Below, piece by piece: positions 1-12,400 of a stretch of DNA of 64,000 bases; the first letter of the stretch is position 1, and every line of letters starts with the position of its first letter. Origin of the DNA: Taeniopygia guttata (taxonomy: Eukaryota; Chordata; Aves; Passeriformes; Estrildidae); contig NC_133030.1 of assembly GCF_048771995.1 (NCBI RefSeq), forward strand, positions 11,176,001 to 11,240,000, read 5' to 3'. The position numbers were made by a program, and so were the translations under genes. The notes beneath the pieces are model-generated. The model had not been told where the DNA came from and searched no databases. It worked only from the letters and a program-made list of their open reading frames with translations.

Positions 1-2019
1 ATTACAAATTAAATTAAAATTCCTCTCCCCACACTCATCTCCCTGAACTCTCCTTATTGATCCCAGATTTCTTTGTTTCCATTCACACCTTCCAATCTGA
101 CCTAGTTACAGCAATTCCAGTTGAAGGTAACCATAGAAACAAAGAGCCACCAGGCCACACCACTCGATGGCTACATCACATCTTGGAATTCTGTGCCTGC
201 AAAGCACTGGATGCAACATTTTTATTTCCTTCCCTTCAGCAATTCGTATTAATAAACATGAATAGATGTTTAGTATCTTTTTAAACATAATTATATTCAG
301 AACAGTGCAGTAATTATTTCAAATTCTGTTTTCTCCCATCATTAATTGCACAACAAAATATTTATCCTAAATTTAGTCTATATTTATGACATTTCATCAT
401 GAATATGGAGGGCACACAGAGAACAGTTTTCTTTTTCCTGTATTTGTTAAAAGCAAATAAATTCCATCTTCCTACATGAGTTGGACCTTTGGATATTTGC
501 TTTGAGGGGTCTTAACAGGCAAAAAGCACTACTAAACTTGATAAAATCCATTCTTGTTCACTTAATGTGCTTCCTCTGGTTTCAGCAGCTATAAGGGCTG
601 TTAATGCCTTATTAACACAAATTAAACAACAGGATTTGGAATTTTCTTCCAAGTTCCTTCTGACATGAAATCCCTGGCTGTGATTGTTTTCCCCTCAGCA
701 GATGATTCAAGACAAGCCATGGAGGCTCCTGGAATCAGCAGCCCTAAGCAAGGAAGATTTCTGTGTCCTGCCAGCAGCGCTTGTTTGCCCTGGCCTTGCC
801 CCACTCAGGATCTCAATGGGTGTCTCAGAGACAAGAACAGGACCTTTGTCATAAAAACTGACAGGAAAAAAAAAAAAAAAGCTGCTGTTATAGACTCACC
901 AGCATCCTGCATCCAGCTGGGATTCCTGGCATCACTCTCTGCTGGAACACAATTAACCAGGTAAAATGAGTCCTTAGGTGCCCTGACTCCTTGTTTTACC
1001 TTCACTGCTTCCACCTCTGTATCTGCTGTCACCATCATGCTGTGGCCCAGCTCCCCAGGCTACCATGAACCACCAAGAATTCAAGTGGAGGGAAGAGATG
1101 CTCTTTGGTTCACTCCTCTGACCAGCCTGCAAATCTGGTGACTGGGGATCACCAGAATTTGGAGAAAATATATTAAAAATCCTTATTCCACTACCATGAT
1201 TTGGCTGGAACATGCTTTAAAATACGCAAGTGACCTGGGTGATGAGGGATCACTAAATATTTGGGCATCTGGTGACCAAACCAGTAATCAGGGAAAGAGG
1301 GAGATGGGTTGAAAGGATTCCAGCCTTTCTGTTCTCCTTTTAGAGAAAATGAGTTACAATGATGGATGGTGAGGTCTGAAACCACAGGAAAAAAAATAAA
1401 AGGAAAATAACAAATGCTGAAAAACAGTTTAAAAGGGCAGAGTCTAAAAGAAGACTCAGTTCTTGGCTTTGATTCAGCCTAAGAAAAGCTGAAGATTCCA
1501 GGGGAATTGTGGTGGCATGATTTACAAGATTCTGTCATCAGTGCAATTAAAACAACCACGCTGATGAAGTAAATGCAGCAGGAAACCACTAATTCAGTCA
1601 TTGTGTTACTACCAGGGAAGAGCCTGACAGCTACCTGTAACACCATTCCTACACCAGGCTTAGGATCCACTACAAGGATCTGTGTAACACCAGCAGAAGA
1701 GGGAGAAATTAGAAATATTCCCTTTATTATTGTTGTGTTATTGGGAATGAGCTGGAATACTGGAATAAATTGGCCTAAATGAGTTAGTGTTGTACCCAGA
1801 GCCCTTTGTTAGGGTTGCTAACACTTCATACCCACAATAAAGTCTTGATTTTCCATACAAACAGTGGAACTTCATGGAATATTTGCTCAGTGCTCTACTC
1901 TAATAACTGAACTGACTGTTAAAATTTAGACGCAAAAAAGACTGAGATTTGTGAGGAGTTTGCATCTTGGCAGGAAAAGCACCCAGGAATTACTCTGTGT
2001 AAGGGAGGAGATAAAAAGC

Positions 2020-2052
2020 TTTTTTCTTTTTTTTTTTTTTTTTTTTTTTTTT
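2020..2052 (+). repeat. Poly(T) tract
   Basis: About 33 bases of almost pure T, interrupted by a single C. It is a simple repeat with no adjacent element that I can recognise. Confidence 0.9.
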
Positions 2053-3122
2053 GTCATTCAGAAGTCATAAAATCGTCATAAAATCAGATTAGCAACTGAG
2101 GGAGTGAGGTGGTGATTGTTTAGAGTTCTACACTTTGGAAAGCAAAACCTAAGTAAGGAAAAAAAGAAAATTATCCATTTATAATGTGGGAATACCAGCA
2201 GGACTTGGACTAGAAATCATTACAAAGCAGCGTCAGAACAGAGCATTTCTCTCCTGATTCCCGTCCTGCTGCAGTGTCTGCTGCTTTCTGAGTGTGATTC
2301 CCTCCCCTGCTCCCCTGGCAGTTTGTGCCTGACCCTGATAAACCCACGGGCAGCCCAAGATCCACTGCAGAATGTGGAATCCCTGCCAGCCATGGCCACA
2401 CAATGGGGATTTCTGTTCCTTTTTTGGTTGTTTCCCTCGCAAAGTTCCTCAGCTCTCAGCCACTCTCCCAGGACTAGAGAAAAAGTGGAATATGTCAGAG
2501 TAAAAAAAATATCAAGGAAATCTTTGGTAGCAGTTTGTTTTAAATGCATGGACTGCTACAGCATTCCCACCTAATCACTGGGTTCCTTCACCTCAGGCTC
2601 CAGCCCTCCATTCCCTGCCCAGCTGTTTCCCACTATGTTTGAATTTATTATTCAATTTAATATTTATTTTTATGTTCAGAGTTCCTCAGCCTTTCCCTTT
2701 TGTGAAAGACAGGGGAAACCTGGGGTCCTTTATCTCCTTACATGTATTTTTATGTGGCAGAAGGGAAAAAAGGTATCAAAAAACTATTAAAAGAATCAAA
2801 AAGTTTAAAGGTGCAGCTAAATCTGATTTTCACTCTATTTTTCTCCCCAAATCCTCAGTTCCTGCCTTCTTCCCCTTCAGAAAGCTGTTCTGTGTCCTTC
2901 CCTTGTTCACTGCTCTTTCCTGCTGCCTCCTTTTCCCACCACATGCCTTGGAGCTATCTGGCCTTACCAAGTTATGGATCTCATACTATAAATCAGGTGA
3001 AAAGGAGAATTTTCCCTGCATCCATGAGGACTGCAGCTCAGCTGCAGGGCATTTCCAAGTGCTGGTGCCAGTCTGTGTGCTGCTGTCAAAGTCTAGTCCT
3101 TTCTAAAAACCAAATTAAAAGA

Positions 3123-3162
3123 AACTTATCAGACCTTGCAAAAATAACTTATCAGACCTTGC
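3123..3162 (+). repeat. Short tandem duplication, 17-bp unit
   Basis: The 17-base unit AACTTATCAGACCTTGC occurs twice, at 3123-3139 and 3146-3162, a period of 23 bases. It looks like a local slippage or duplication event. Confidence 0.85.
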
Positions 3163-3879
3163 CTCCTACATGAAACTCCACAAAGCAATGAGACAACAAA
3201 CACAGAAAATATTGTGGTTTTGCTACATTTTTAAAATGCTTTCCTCAGGGAAAAGGAACTTCTTTAACATTAAACCAATGCATGAGACAGTGTAAAGATA
3301 CCCGAGCTACCACTTTTCCCTGCTGTTTCACCTTTCCAGTCTACTCCAGTCAGATATCCTTCACCGATTCATTAGCTGAAGAGCAGAAAAGCCACTTCTA
3401 CGTATGCTCCCTGCAAAAACTCTTCCACTTCTACATCCCCCTTCCCATACTTTGCTCCCTTTTGCGTTCCTCACCTTTTCTGCCCACATCTCGTGACTCT
3501 TTGGTTAAACTCAGGGCTTTTATGTCCCTCACACAAGCTCTTTGTGCTGCTAAAGCTACACCGGGCAGCAACCGCAGCCTTTCACCCACTTGGCCATAGA
3601 GCAGAGCCTGTTCTCCTCTCTTTGCTGGGGCTGGTTTGTGTCCCAGGAGCCAAAGAAAACTTGGAACAAGCCCTGCCTGAAGCCTGACAGCCTGGCTGGC
3701 TGTGCTGCAGGAGGCTAAGAGCAACAGGGATTATTTTAGAAGCATCTTTCAATGGCTTGTCATTAAGTTATGGTGCAATTTTCCATGGGAAATATCCAGG
3801 TAGGGAGTTCTGGGAGCTGATTTTGCTTGTCCATCTACAGGTAAATTCCAAAATGGACCAACCTCCTTTTCAGCTTATT

Positions 3880-4110
3880 TCATAGAATCAACATAGAATC
3901 CAGGAATGGTTTGGGTTGGGAGAGACCTTAAAGCTCATCCCATTCCAACCCCCTGCCATAGGCAGGGACACCAGCCACTATCCCAGACTGCTCCAAGCCC
4001 CCTACAACCTGGCCTTGGACACTTCCAGGGATGGGGCAGCCACAGCTTCTCTGGGTAACCTGTGCCAGGGCCTCAGCACCCACACAGGGAAGGATTTCTT
4101 CCTGAGTTGT
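3880..4110 (-). mobile_element. CR1 LINE 3' fragment
   Basis: Read on the minus strand this is the typical avian CR1 tail: a stretch like CCATCCCTGGAAGTGTCC, then a GGATGGGG-like segment, ending in CCCAAACCATTCC. Only the 3' untranslated end is present, as in most CR1 copies, which are 5' truncated. Confidence 0.85.
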
Positions 4111-4389
4111 ACATATGCAGGCACACCTACAGGACTAAAATCCCCAAATTCAAAGAACTCAGCAAACTTTTCCCTCATCACAAGCAACATGTTTCAGGTC
4201 CACCTGAATGTGGTGTCTGGCTGTAATTTAGTCTGATCCTTGTCACAGGGCTATTTTGAACCACACTAAATAAAACTTGCAAGTCTTAGCAAAACATTCC
4301 TGTCATTTCTGACTTTCCTCACCCCACACCACAGGCAAAGACTGTTTAACAGGCTGAAGCCATCCTGCAGCATTAATACCAGGCTGAAA

Positions 4390-4650
4390 CAGAGGAAAGC
4401 TCTAGCATGGCTTGGCACAAAGCTAAAGAGGAGAGATTTGGACTGGAAGAAATCCTTCCCTGTGAGGATCCTGAGGCCCTGGCACAGGGTGCCCAGAGAA
4501 GCTGTGGCTGCCTCATCCCTGGAAGTGTTCCAGGCCAGGTTGGATGGGGCTTGGAGCAACCTGGGACAGTGGAAGATTTCCCTGTCCATAGCAAGGGAAT
4601 GGGACTGGATGGTTTTTCCCACCCAAATCCTTCTGTGATCCTATGGCTAA
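4390..4650 (+). mobile_element. CR1 LINE 3' fragment
   Basis: Plus-strand CR1 tail with GAAATCCTTCCCTGTGAGG, CCCTGGCACAGGGTGCCCAG and ATCCCTGGAAGTGTTCCAGG in the family's order, ending near CTTCTGTGATCCTATGG. It lies about 280 bp from an oppositely oriented copy. Confidence 0.85.
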
Positions 4651-5109
4651 CCCTGTGGGTTCCTTCACCTGCTTAGGCCCAGCCTCTGCCATTCCAGAAA
4701 GGATTAATAATCCTCCCATTTATTCATGCAAAATCATCACAGAAAAAGATTCCTATTGCCAGGAAAACTGGGGATCACACCTGCCTGGCCCTGGAAAGTG
4801 GCCACAGGTGCTCTCAGAGGTAAACAAAGCCGCAGGGAAAGAGGTATTTTTGTGGTATTTTTGTCCTTGCCGCATCACACCTTGCATAACCTAACACAGG
4901 AATTGCGTACAAGAAAGTGCCCCACGGCAAGGAAAAGATGTAAAGATGGCATTATTCCACCTGTTAATGAAACCATGGCCTGGGGCAGGAGAGTTCAACC
5001 AGCTTTGCTTGTGCCACCGCAAAGCTGTGAAGTCTCCAGGCAAAAACAGAGCAAAACAATGCAGATTTTGGGCAGAAGAGCAATAGCTCATTTCTGAGCT
5101 CAGCAGTGA

Positions 5110-5697
5110 ATAGTGGGGTGAGAAGTCTGTGGGGAAAAAGGCAGAAAAATGAGGAAAAAGCAGGAGGAAAAAATATGAAAAAGAAGGGGAAAAGAAAAAA
5201 GGTAAAAAAGGTACAAAAGAGAAAAATTAGTAAAAAGAAAGGTTAAAAAATAGTAAAAATGGTAAAAAATAGTAAAAGGAGAGGGGAAGGAGGAGAAAAG
5301 GGTGAAAAGAGAGGAAGCAGGAGAAGGGGTGAAGGGAAAAAAGAGGGGGAAAGGAGTGGAAGGAGAAAAGGCAGAAAAGGGAGAAGACAGGAAGAGGAGA
5401 AGGGAAGAAAAAGAGTGAAAGGGGGAAGAAAGGGGGAAAGAGATGACAAAAGGAGGAAAGAGGGAAGAAGGGGAGACGAGAAGGGGGAAAGGTAGGAAAA
5501 GTGGGAAAGAGGAGAAGGAGAAAAAGGGGGATAAAGGGAGGGAAAAAAGGGGAAAGGAGCGAAGTGGGAAAGGTGGGGAAGGGGAGGGGGAGAAAAGGAA
5601 ATGAAGAAAAAAAAGAAAACAGGGAAAAGGAAGGGGGGGAAAAAGAAGGACAAGAAAAATAACGCGGGAAAGGGAAAAAAAAAAAAAAAACAAAAAA
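5110..5697 (+). repeat. Long polypurine tract (G/A-rich)
   Basis: About 590 bases are nearly all A and G on the plus strand. The few T residues are mostly before 5285. From about 5285 to 5690 pyrimidines are almost absent. The opposite strand therefore reads as open frames of Ser, Pro, Phe and Leu, which are compositional artefacts and not genes. It ends in an A run immediately before the FADS2 CpG island. Confidence 0.9.
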
Positions 5698-5699
5698 CA

Positions 5700-6419
5700 A
5701 ACGGCGGGGGCAGCTCTTTACATCGGGAACCAAAAAATCCCGAGGACACGACGCTCGGAGCGGGAGGTGGAGGAGGAGGAGGAGGAGGAGGAGGCGAGGG
5801 GTTCCCGTCCCCCGGCGGCCCCGGCCGCTTCGAAAGATCGTGCCGGGCCAATGGGCGGGAGCGGGAGGGCGGCGGGACAGCCGCGATTGGCGCTGGGGCT
5901 CGGCTGATCCCGCCGGGAGAGCCCCGGGACCGGGCGGAGCGGGGCGGGGGCGGGATGACGGGCAGGGGGAGATGCCCGCGGGGAGGAGGATGCTGAATTT
6001 GGGAAGGGGGGGGGATGCCGGGATGGAGGAGAGTGCCTGGGAGAAAGGATGATGCTGGGAGAGGGAGGGGATGCCGAGGGAGGAGAATACCCGTGGGGGG
6101 ATGCCCGAGAAGGGGGTGCGAGGGGGCGTGTGGGTGGAAGGGGCCGAGCTTCCCTCAAAACACTGGGCTATGTGCGAGGATAAAGTGCATCAGTGCGGGG
6201 ACAGCCAGCCTAGGGGGCACTTCCGAGCAGGCGGAGAGAAGCGAGAAACAAAGAGAAGGGAGGACATGAGCGAAGGCGAAGGGAGGGAGCAGGGGATCAG
6301 CTGAGTTCAATCCCGCCAGGAAGGCTCTTCCCCTCCGGCACATCCCTGAGAGGCGCAGGGACAGGTTCTCCCCCCTCCTCTCCCCCTTTGGTCAAGAAGA
6401 CAAAGAATCGAGTGGCCCC
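5700..6419 (+). promoter_or_regulatory. FADS2: FADS2 CpG island, promoter and 5' UTR
   Basis: A CpG-dense block begins abruptly after the purine tract and runs into FADS2 exon 1. It contains a CCAAT box at 5848-5852 followed directly by a GGGCGGG Sp1-type box, and an inverted CCAAT (ATTGG) at 5885-5889, a pair spaced as for NF-Y sites. Mammalian FADS2 promoters are known to use NF-Y with SREBP and PPAR. I could not identify a convincing sterol response element or PPAR element by eye. The transcription start is not defined by the sequence but must lie between the CCAAT boxes and the ATG at 6420. Confidence 0.65.
5764..5796 (+). repeat. (GGA)n microsatellite
   Basis: About ten GGA-type triplets with one GTG interruption, inside the CpG-rich FADS2 upstream region. 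Confidence 0.9.
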
Positions 6420-9400
6420 ATGGGGAAAGGGGGTGAGCAAGGGGGGGACTCGGGGGAGCCGGCGGCGCAGATCCGCTTCTACACCTGGGAGGAGATCCAG
6501 AAGCACAACCTGAGGACGGACAAGTGGCTGGTGATAGACCGAAAGGTTTATAATATCACCAAGTGGGCAAAAAGGCACCCGGGGGGCCAGCGAGTCATCA
6601 GCCACTGCGCCGGCGAAGATGCCACGGTAAGGAGCGGCCCCCGCGGGTCTCCCGGCTCCAGCAGCATCCTCTGACAGCTCCTTCCCTCCCCGAAGGGAGC
6701 CAGCTGCCTGCTGTCCCCTGTCCCCCTCTCCCCAACACCTGCGGGACACCCGGCTCAGCCCTTTCGCTGCTCCCAGCTCGGTTCAAGCGGATGCAGGTTC
6801 CCCCCGATGGGTTGGTAGGGATACTCTGCTTAAATCCTGCTGGTTTGCCTTTGTCTCCTGCTTGTGCCGTGCCCCGAGCCCTGAATTCAGGAGCAAAGTG
6901 TCCCAAATCTCCCCCTTTTCCAGCGTGGGGCTTGTGACATGCAGAGTCACGCAGCCAAGCACAGGGAGGGTTAAAGAGAGGCCAGGCTGTCTCTCAAAGT
7001 TGCTTCTCTGAGGAGGCTTTAACACAAGGAGCTTTTTAGCATTTTTTCCCCGGGAGAAAATTCTCTGGAGAATTTGGTTACAGGTTGCTACAGAAAAGAG
7101 GAAAAAAAAAAAAAAAAAAAAAATGCAGCAAACCATTTGCTGCTGCTCCAGCTGCTCCTTCGCTGGGTTCAGCCACCTCTCAGGTTTCAGTCAAAGATAA
7201 GAAACCAAACAACAACCACAACAAAAATAAAAAAACCCTAGGCGTGAAACAGGAACAAATTTGCAATAAATTGTTTGTTGTCTGGAGTTCCCCTCAAAAC
7301 CACCTTCCTCAGAAGTGCATCCAGAGAGCATGTTCTCCCTTCAGGGCATGTTAATGAAATCCAAGCAGCCTCAGAGCTCTTCCTAAAACGTGCAGACACC
7401 AAGCAGGAACAGGAACTGCTGGTCTCCCACGGCTCCTGACACCTTAGCAAGGAGGAGACAAAATTTTTTGGCAGAACCTTCCCTTTCCATCAGTCCCTAC
7501 TTCCCTGCGTCCTGTGGTTATTTTCCATTCTTTTCCTTGAAGCACTGAGCTGCATTTTGGCCCTTCTGTCTCTTTTAAGTAAATCCTCTGAATGAATAGC
7601 TTTCCCCCTCAGAAAGATGGGCCAGGTTTTGCTTTCAACTGCTTAAACACAGAGCTGCTGAAACAGGAGGAGTTTGATTCCTATCCCCAAGAATTTAACT
7701 CCAGTATCTCCATTAGCAACCAAAAAGCATCTGTTACTGCAGAATCCTTGAAAGGGAGGCTGAAACACAGGTTGGTGGTTCCAGGATTGCTGGTTCTCCT
7801 CCCACCTCCCCAGGGTACATTGCATCCCACACTCTGTGAAGCCATGGCCTTAAAAATGCTCTGAAATTCTTAAATCGCCACTCTGAGCACTAAACCAGGA
7901 CTGGCATCAGTTTTGCAGCTTCCCTGTGATGAACAACCTCTTACAGCCAGAAAACCCTCTCTCATTCAGGGGGAGAAGCCTCTGTGGGTTTAAATTGGAT
8001 TTTAGGAGGAAATCCTTCCCTGGGAGGGTGCCGAGGCCCTGGCACAGGTTGTCCAAAGAAACTGTGGCTGCCCCATCCCTGGAAGTGTCCAAGGCCAGGC
8101 TGGATGGGGTTTGGAGTAACCTGGTCTAGGGAAGGTGTCCTTGCCTGTGGCAGGGGAGCTGAATTAGATGATTTTTGAAGTCCCTTTCAATCCAAACAAT
8201 TCCATGTGTCTCTGATTTTTTTAAACACAACATCTGAGTCTGGGCCAACCTGTTCAAGAAAGTCCTTGTGCTGACTGCTCTAAGCACTCCCAATGCTCAA
8301 GTACAGCTCATATCTCAATTATACAAAGCTTTTTTTTCCTCACCAAAAGCAGCTGGAATAACTCCCATATCCCATAAAACACTTCAGCTTATTTGGTCAG
8401 TAGATCACAAAGCTGGGAGGTCAAGTGCCAATATCCCACAGCATTTCCCAGGGATTATCTTTTCCCTTAAGCTTTTTATCTCCTGCAATACAGAACTGAG
8501 AACAATTCCAAAATTCAGGTGCTATCTTATATTTGGGACCTATTAGTACAGGAGCTTCATGAGATAAACATAAAAATCCAATCCTTCTATCATTTGCAGG
8601 ATCTCCAGGCAGTAAGCACCCAATCAGACCTCCAAAGACTTTTTTATTCCCAGCAGTTAAAATAATACAGAATCAACACTTTTAATGCTTCTCTCTCTTC
8701 CCCTTTCTTCCCCTTTTTGTTTTCACCCAAAACTGCAGAGCCTTGCAGTAGGCACAGTCAGCTATTCAATTCCCCCCTCATTCTGATTTTCCTTCCTCTT
8801 TCACGTCTTCTGCAAATTGTTCCAGAGAGGGAAACAATGAACCAGAGTCAACATTTCAGTGACCCACTTCTGGGTCCAAGTTTTGATTGATTTTGGTGGA
8901 CTTTGGGCCCGAGGTTGTTGCCTGGTATTTCTGAACTCCAGATTGAGGGCAGCTCACTCAGGGTCAGCTGGACACAGGCAGCACTTTCCAGTCTGCCCTT
9001 TGTCTTTAGAGCCAAGAGGGAAATATTAGTTGGTCCCTACAATTGTTAGACAATGGGACAAAGATGGAAACACTGGAGCATGGTTCCCCTCACTCCTGTT
9101 TTTAATGATTTTTTTTTTTTTCCATACTCTCTTAGCACTTCATGGAACCAATCTTTCCTGTTCTCCCAGGTGAATTCCAAGAGCTGACTCCAGTTCTATG
9201 CACACAGGAAAGGGCAAGGACAGAGTGAGCATTTTTGATGTGGGTCAGCTTTCTGTCCCTGCTGCTGTCACTGGGGTTAAAATTCCAGCTGTGCCATGGG
9301 AAAGGATCTGGCCAAGATTTCACTACGAGCATCAGGCACTTGTGGGATACAGGTGGACAAAAATATGTGGAAAGGGGAAGGAATAGAGAAAAAGAAGAGC

Positions 9401-12400
9401 CAGATAAACTAGTGAATGACAGGATCAAAATGATCTACAAACAAGGCATTATTCTCAAAAATCACTTTTTCTTCAGCTGTTTTACAGCTGGGTTCTCCAG
9501 GCCTGGCCAAAACACCTAAGAATATTTTTTGTGTTTGCAGTCACATCTAGCTTCAGCCACCACAGTGGCTTGCCTCCAGGAGCAGACTTTCCAAGGGTAT
9601 TTATACCCTAGGAGGGATTTGCACAAATTCCCCTCTGCCTACCTTCTAAGGGAATTAACAGGACTTAAGTATTTAGTTGCTTAGAAAGAATTTCTTGAGG
9701 TGCCTTTCACCATATGGCTGGATGCCATCCCAGGTCTCACCGTTCCCAGACAGCAAATTCATCAGGCTTTAGTGGAATTAATGTCCCAAAAAGTGATCAC
9801 AGAGCTGGAGGTCACCTGGCCCCTCTTCCACAGGTTCCACACTGCTGGAAGTGGGTGGGAATGACACAGGGAATAGGAAGAACATCTCACTCCTGGACCT
9901 CACACAATTCCTCCTGTTTCCACTCCAGGATGCATTCCAGGCCTTCCATATCAATCCCACCTTGGTGCAGAAGTTTCTCAAGCCGCTGCTCATTGGAGAA
10001 CTCGCTCCAGGGGAGCCCAGCCAGGACAGAGACAAAAATGTGAGTATTTATTCTTCAGCTGGGGTTCAGGGTGGCTGCTCCTGCCATTCTTTCCCTCTTG
10101 GGATGCTCTCCAGAGAAGGAGAGGAGTTCTCAGTGACTGAACATCTCCATGTAGAGTATTTCCATCCTATCATGGATTCAAATATGTGTGGAAAGGGGGT
10201 GACACTTCTGGCTGTCCAAACCTTTTCTTTCCCACAGAGCCAGCAACAGCCAATTTCTGGCAGCCCATTGCAGGCACCCAGGCTGAACTGAGCCCATCCT
10301 GAAAGGAAATGGGAACTGAGACATGTGGAATAGGAAATGTGCACCAGCCCTGGTGACTGTGGTCCCTTCTGCTGCTCCTTTGCTGGTGACCAAGCTCCAG
10401 AACACAAGTCCCCAGATGTCCCATTTTGGTGGCCTTGCTAAGGAGCAGCAGCCGCTGCCCATTCTCAGGGCAACTCTGTATCCCTGCTCATCCATTATTC
10501 AGGCCCAGAGCATGGCACAGCTGGCTCTGGCCAGGAAACTCAATCCTGTCCCGTTGTTTGTGGCTGGCCATGATTGTGATATATCTGTGTCACTCACAAT
10601 AGAGGGGACAACGCTGGCCCCCAGTGACCCAGGAATGCCCCTCATGGATGGCTGCACAGGACCTGGCCCATGGATTGAATGGATGACGGGTGATAGTGGG
10701 TGCTCATTATCAGAGCTCTGGAATTAGCACAATAGCACTGAATTCCCTCTTGCTCCAGCTTCTCCTTAGTGCTCAGGAAGCTCATTCAGACAAGTGCCAT
10801 CAGGTGATATGATACTCAACAGAGCTTGGATTACTCTCCTGGCTCCAGGTCCAAAAGGTCAGGATGTGGACTCAGACTGGCCAGAATGTTTATTCATAGG
10901 AATACATAGGGCAAAAAGCTGGAATATGGAGCCAGATTCCTTAGCATGGAGCCCATCCTTCCTCTGTCCATCCCACAACTCAGTCAGGCTCATTTGCAAG
11001 CCTCACCCTGCTCTTGCCTGTCCCATTGCAGTCCCAGCTGGTGGAGGATTTCCGGACCCTGCGGAAGACAGCGGAGGACATGAACCTGTTCCGAGCCAGC
11101 CCCTTGTTCTTCTCCTTTTACCTGGGCCACATCATTGTCATGGAAGTTTTGGCTTGGCTCATGATTTCCTACTTTGGGACTGGCTGGATCACAACCCTCA
11201 TCCTTGCTTGCATCCTTACAACTTCCCAGGTGACAAAGAGAGATCTTCCTCACACTCCCAATGTGCCCTCTATCTCCATTTCTTTCCTGCTTAGCTCTGA
11301 TTCCCAATAGCTTCCTAACTATTTGATTCCCCCTCATTCTAGGCCCAGGCAGGGTGGCTGCAACATGATTTTGGACACCTCTCTGTGTTCAAGAAGTCTT
11401 CCTGGAACCATGTCGTCCACAAGTTTGTCATTGGACACCTGAAGGTAAAGGGAATTATGGAGCCAGGGAATTCTGGGAATGCATCACTTTGGCTGGGGCA
11501 GTAGGGAAGGGAGGCTCTCAACCTTTCCAGAGTGAGCAGAGGCACAAAAAAAGTTGGTGACCATTGCCCATGGAGCAACCTGGGCTAGCGGAAGGTGTCC
11601 CTGCTCATGGCAGGGGACTGGGACTAGATGAGCTTTAGAGTCCCTTCAAACTCAAACAATTTCAGGATTTTCTGGGAAGACACAGTGACCTGTAACTCAC
11701 TCAGAGTGTGTTTATTCCGTGTTCTTTCAATACAGAGGATCCGTAGGGATCTCTCTGCAAGCAGCAGTCTCATAGCAACCAACAAGTCCACCACGCCCTG
11801 CTTGCTGCTCTTTCCAAAGAAATCCCACTTTGGCCACAATTTGAGTCACACCACTTTAGTTCCTATAAATGATTGGGTAATCCCACCTTGGGAGCAGCTC
11901 TCCATGGATGAAAACTCCTTGTTCTCCTTGGCCAGGGTGCGTCTGCAAACTGGTGGAACCACCGCCACTTCCAGCACCACGCCAAGCCCAACATCTTCCG
12001 TAAGGACCCAGATGTGAACATGCTGCACATTTTAGTCCTGGGAGACACACAGCCTGTTGAGGTAAGGAAAACTGGGGAAAACATGGAAAACTACTGTCCC
12101 TGAGAGGGCCCTGGAGAGTGGTTGCGCAAATCCAGGAGTTGGCTCCCATTGTGAGACATGACTTGCACAGGCAGGACTTCCAGGAATGCTAGAAATGAAA
12201 TGTTTAATCCAGGGATTTCGTCTGGCTACATGGTCTGACAGGAGTTGGGAGCCAACCCTTGGGCTGAGGAGCAGCACTGACTACTAATTCCCAATCCATT
12301 TCCTGTGCTGACCACAGGAGAAAGTGTCTTGGGTTACCTTGGGAAAAATAATGCAGATGGGGTTGGAGAGAAAGCAAAAAGCCACTACAGGCCACTTCAT

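Larger units (their letters stand above)
1..5100. other. Intergenic region left of FADS2
   Basis: I see no gene here. The longest open frames lack recognisable domains and splice signals. The stretch holds two CR1 tails (listed separately), a poly(T) run at about 2020-2052, a poly(A) run at about 867-881 and a short direct repeat at 3123-3162. In mammals FADS1 sits head to head with FADS2, but no cytochrome b5 exon with an HPGG motif is visible on the minus strand here, so FADS1 would have to lie further left. Confidence 0.7.

Noticed and set aside
5100-5851. Three long minus-strand open frames of 168-202 codons, rich in Ser, Pro, Phe and Leu
   Set aside because: They are the complement of the purine tract. 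All three frames are open at once and the peptides are low complexity, which is a composition effect.
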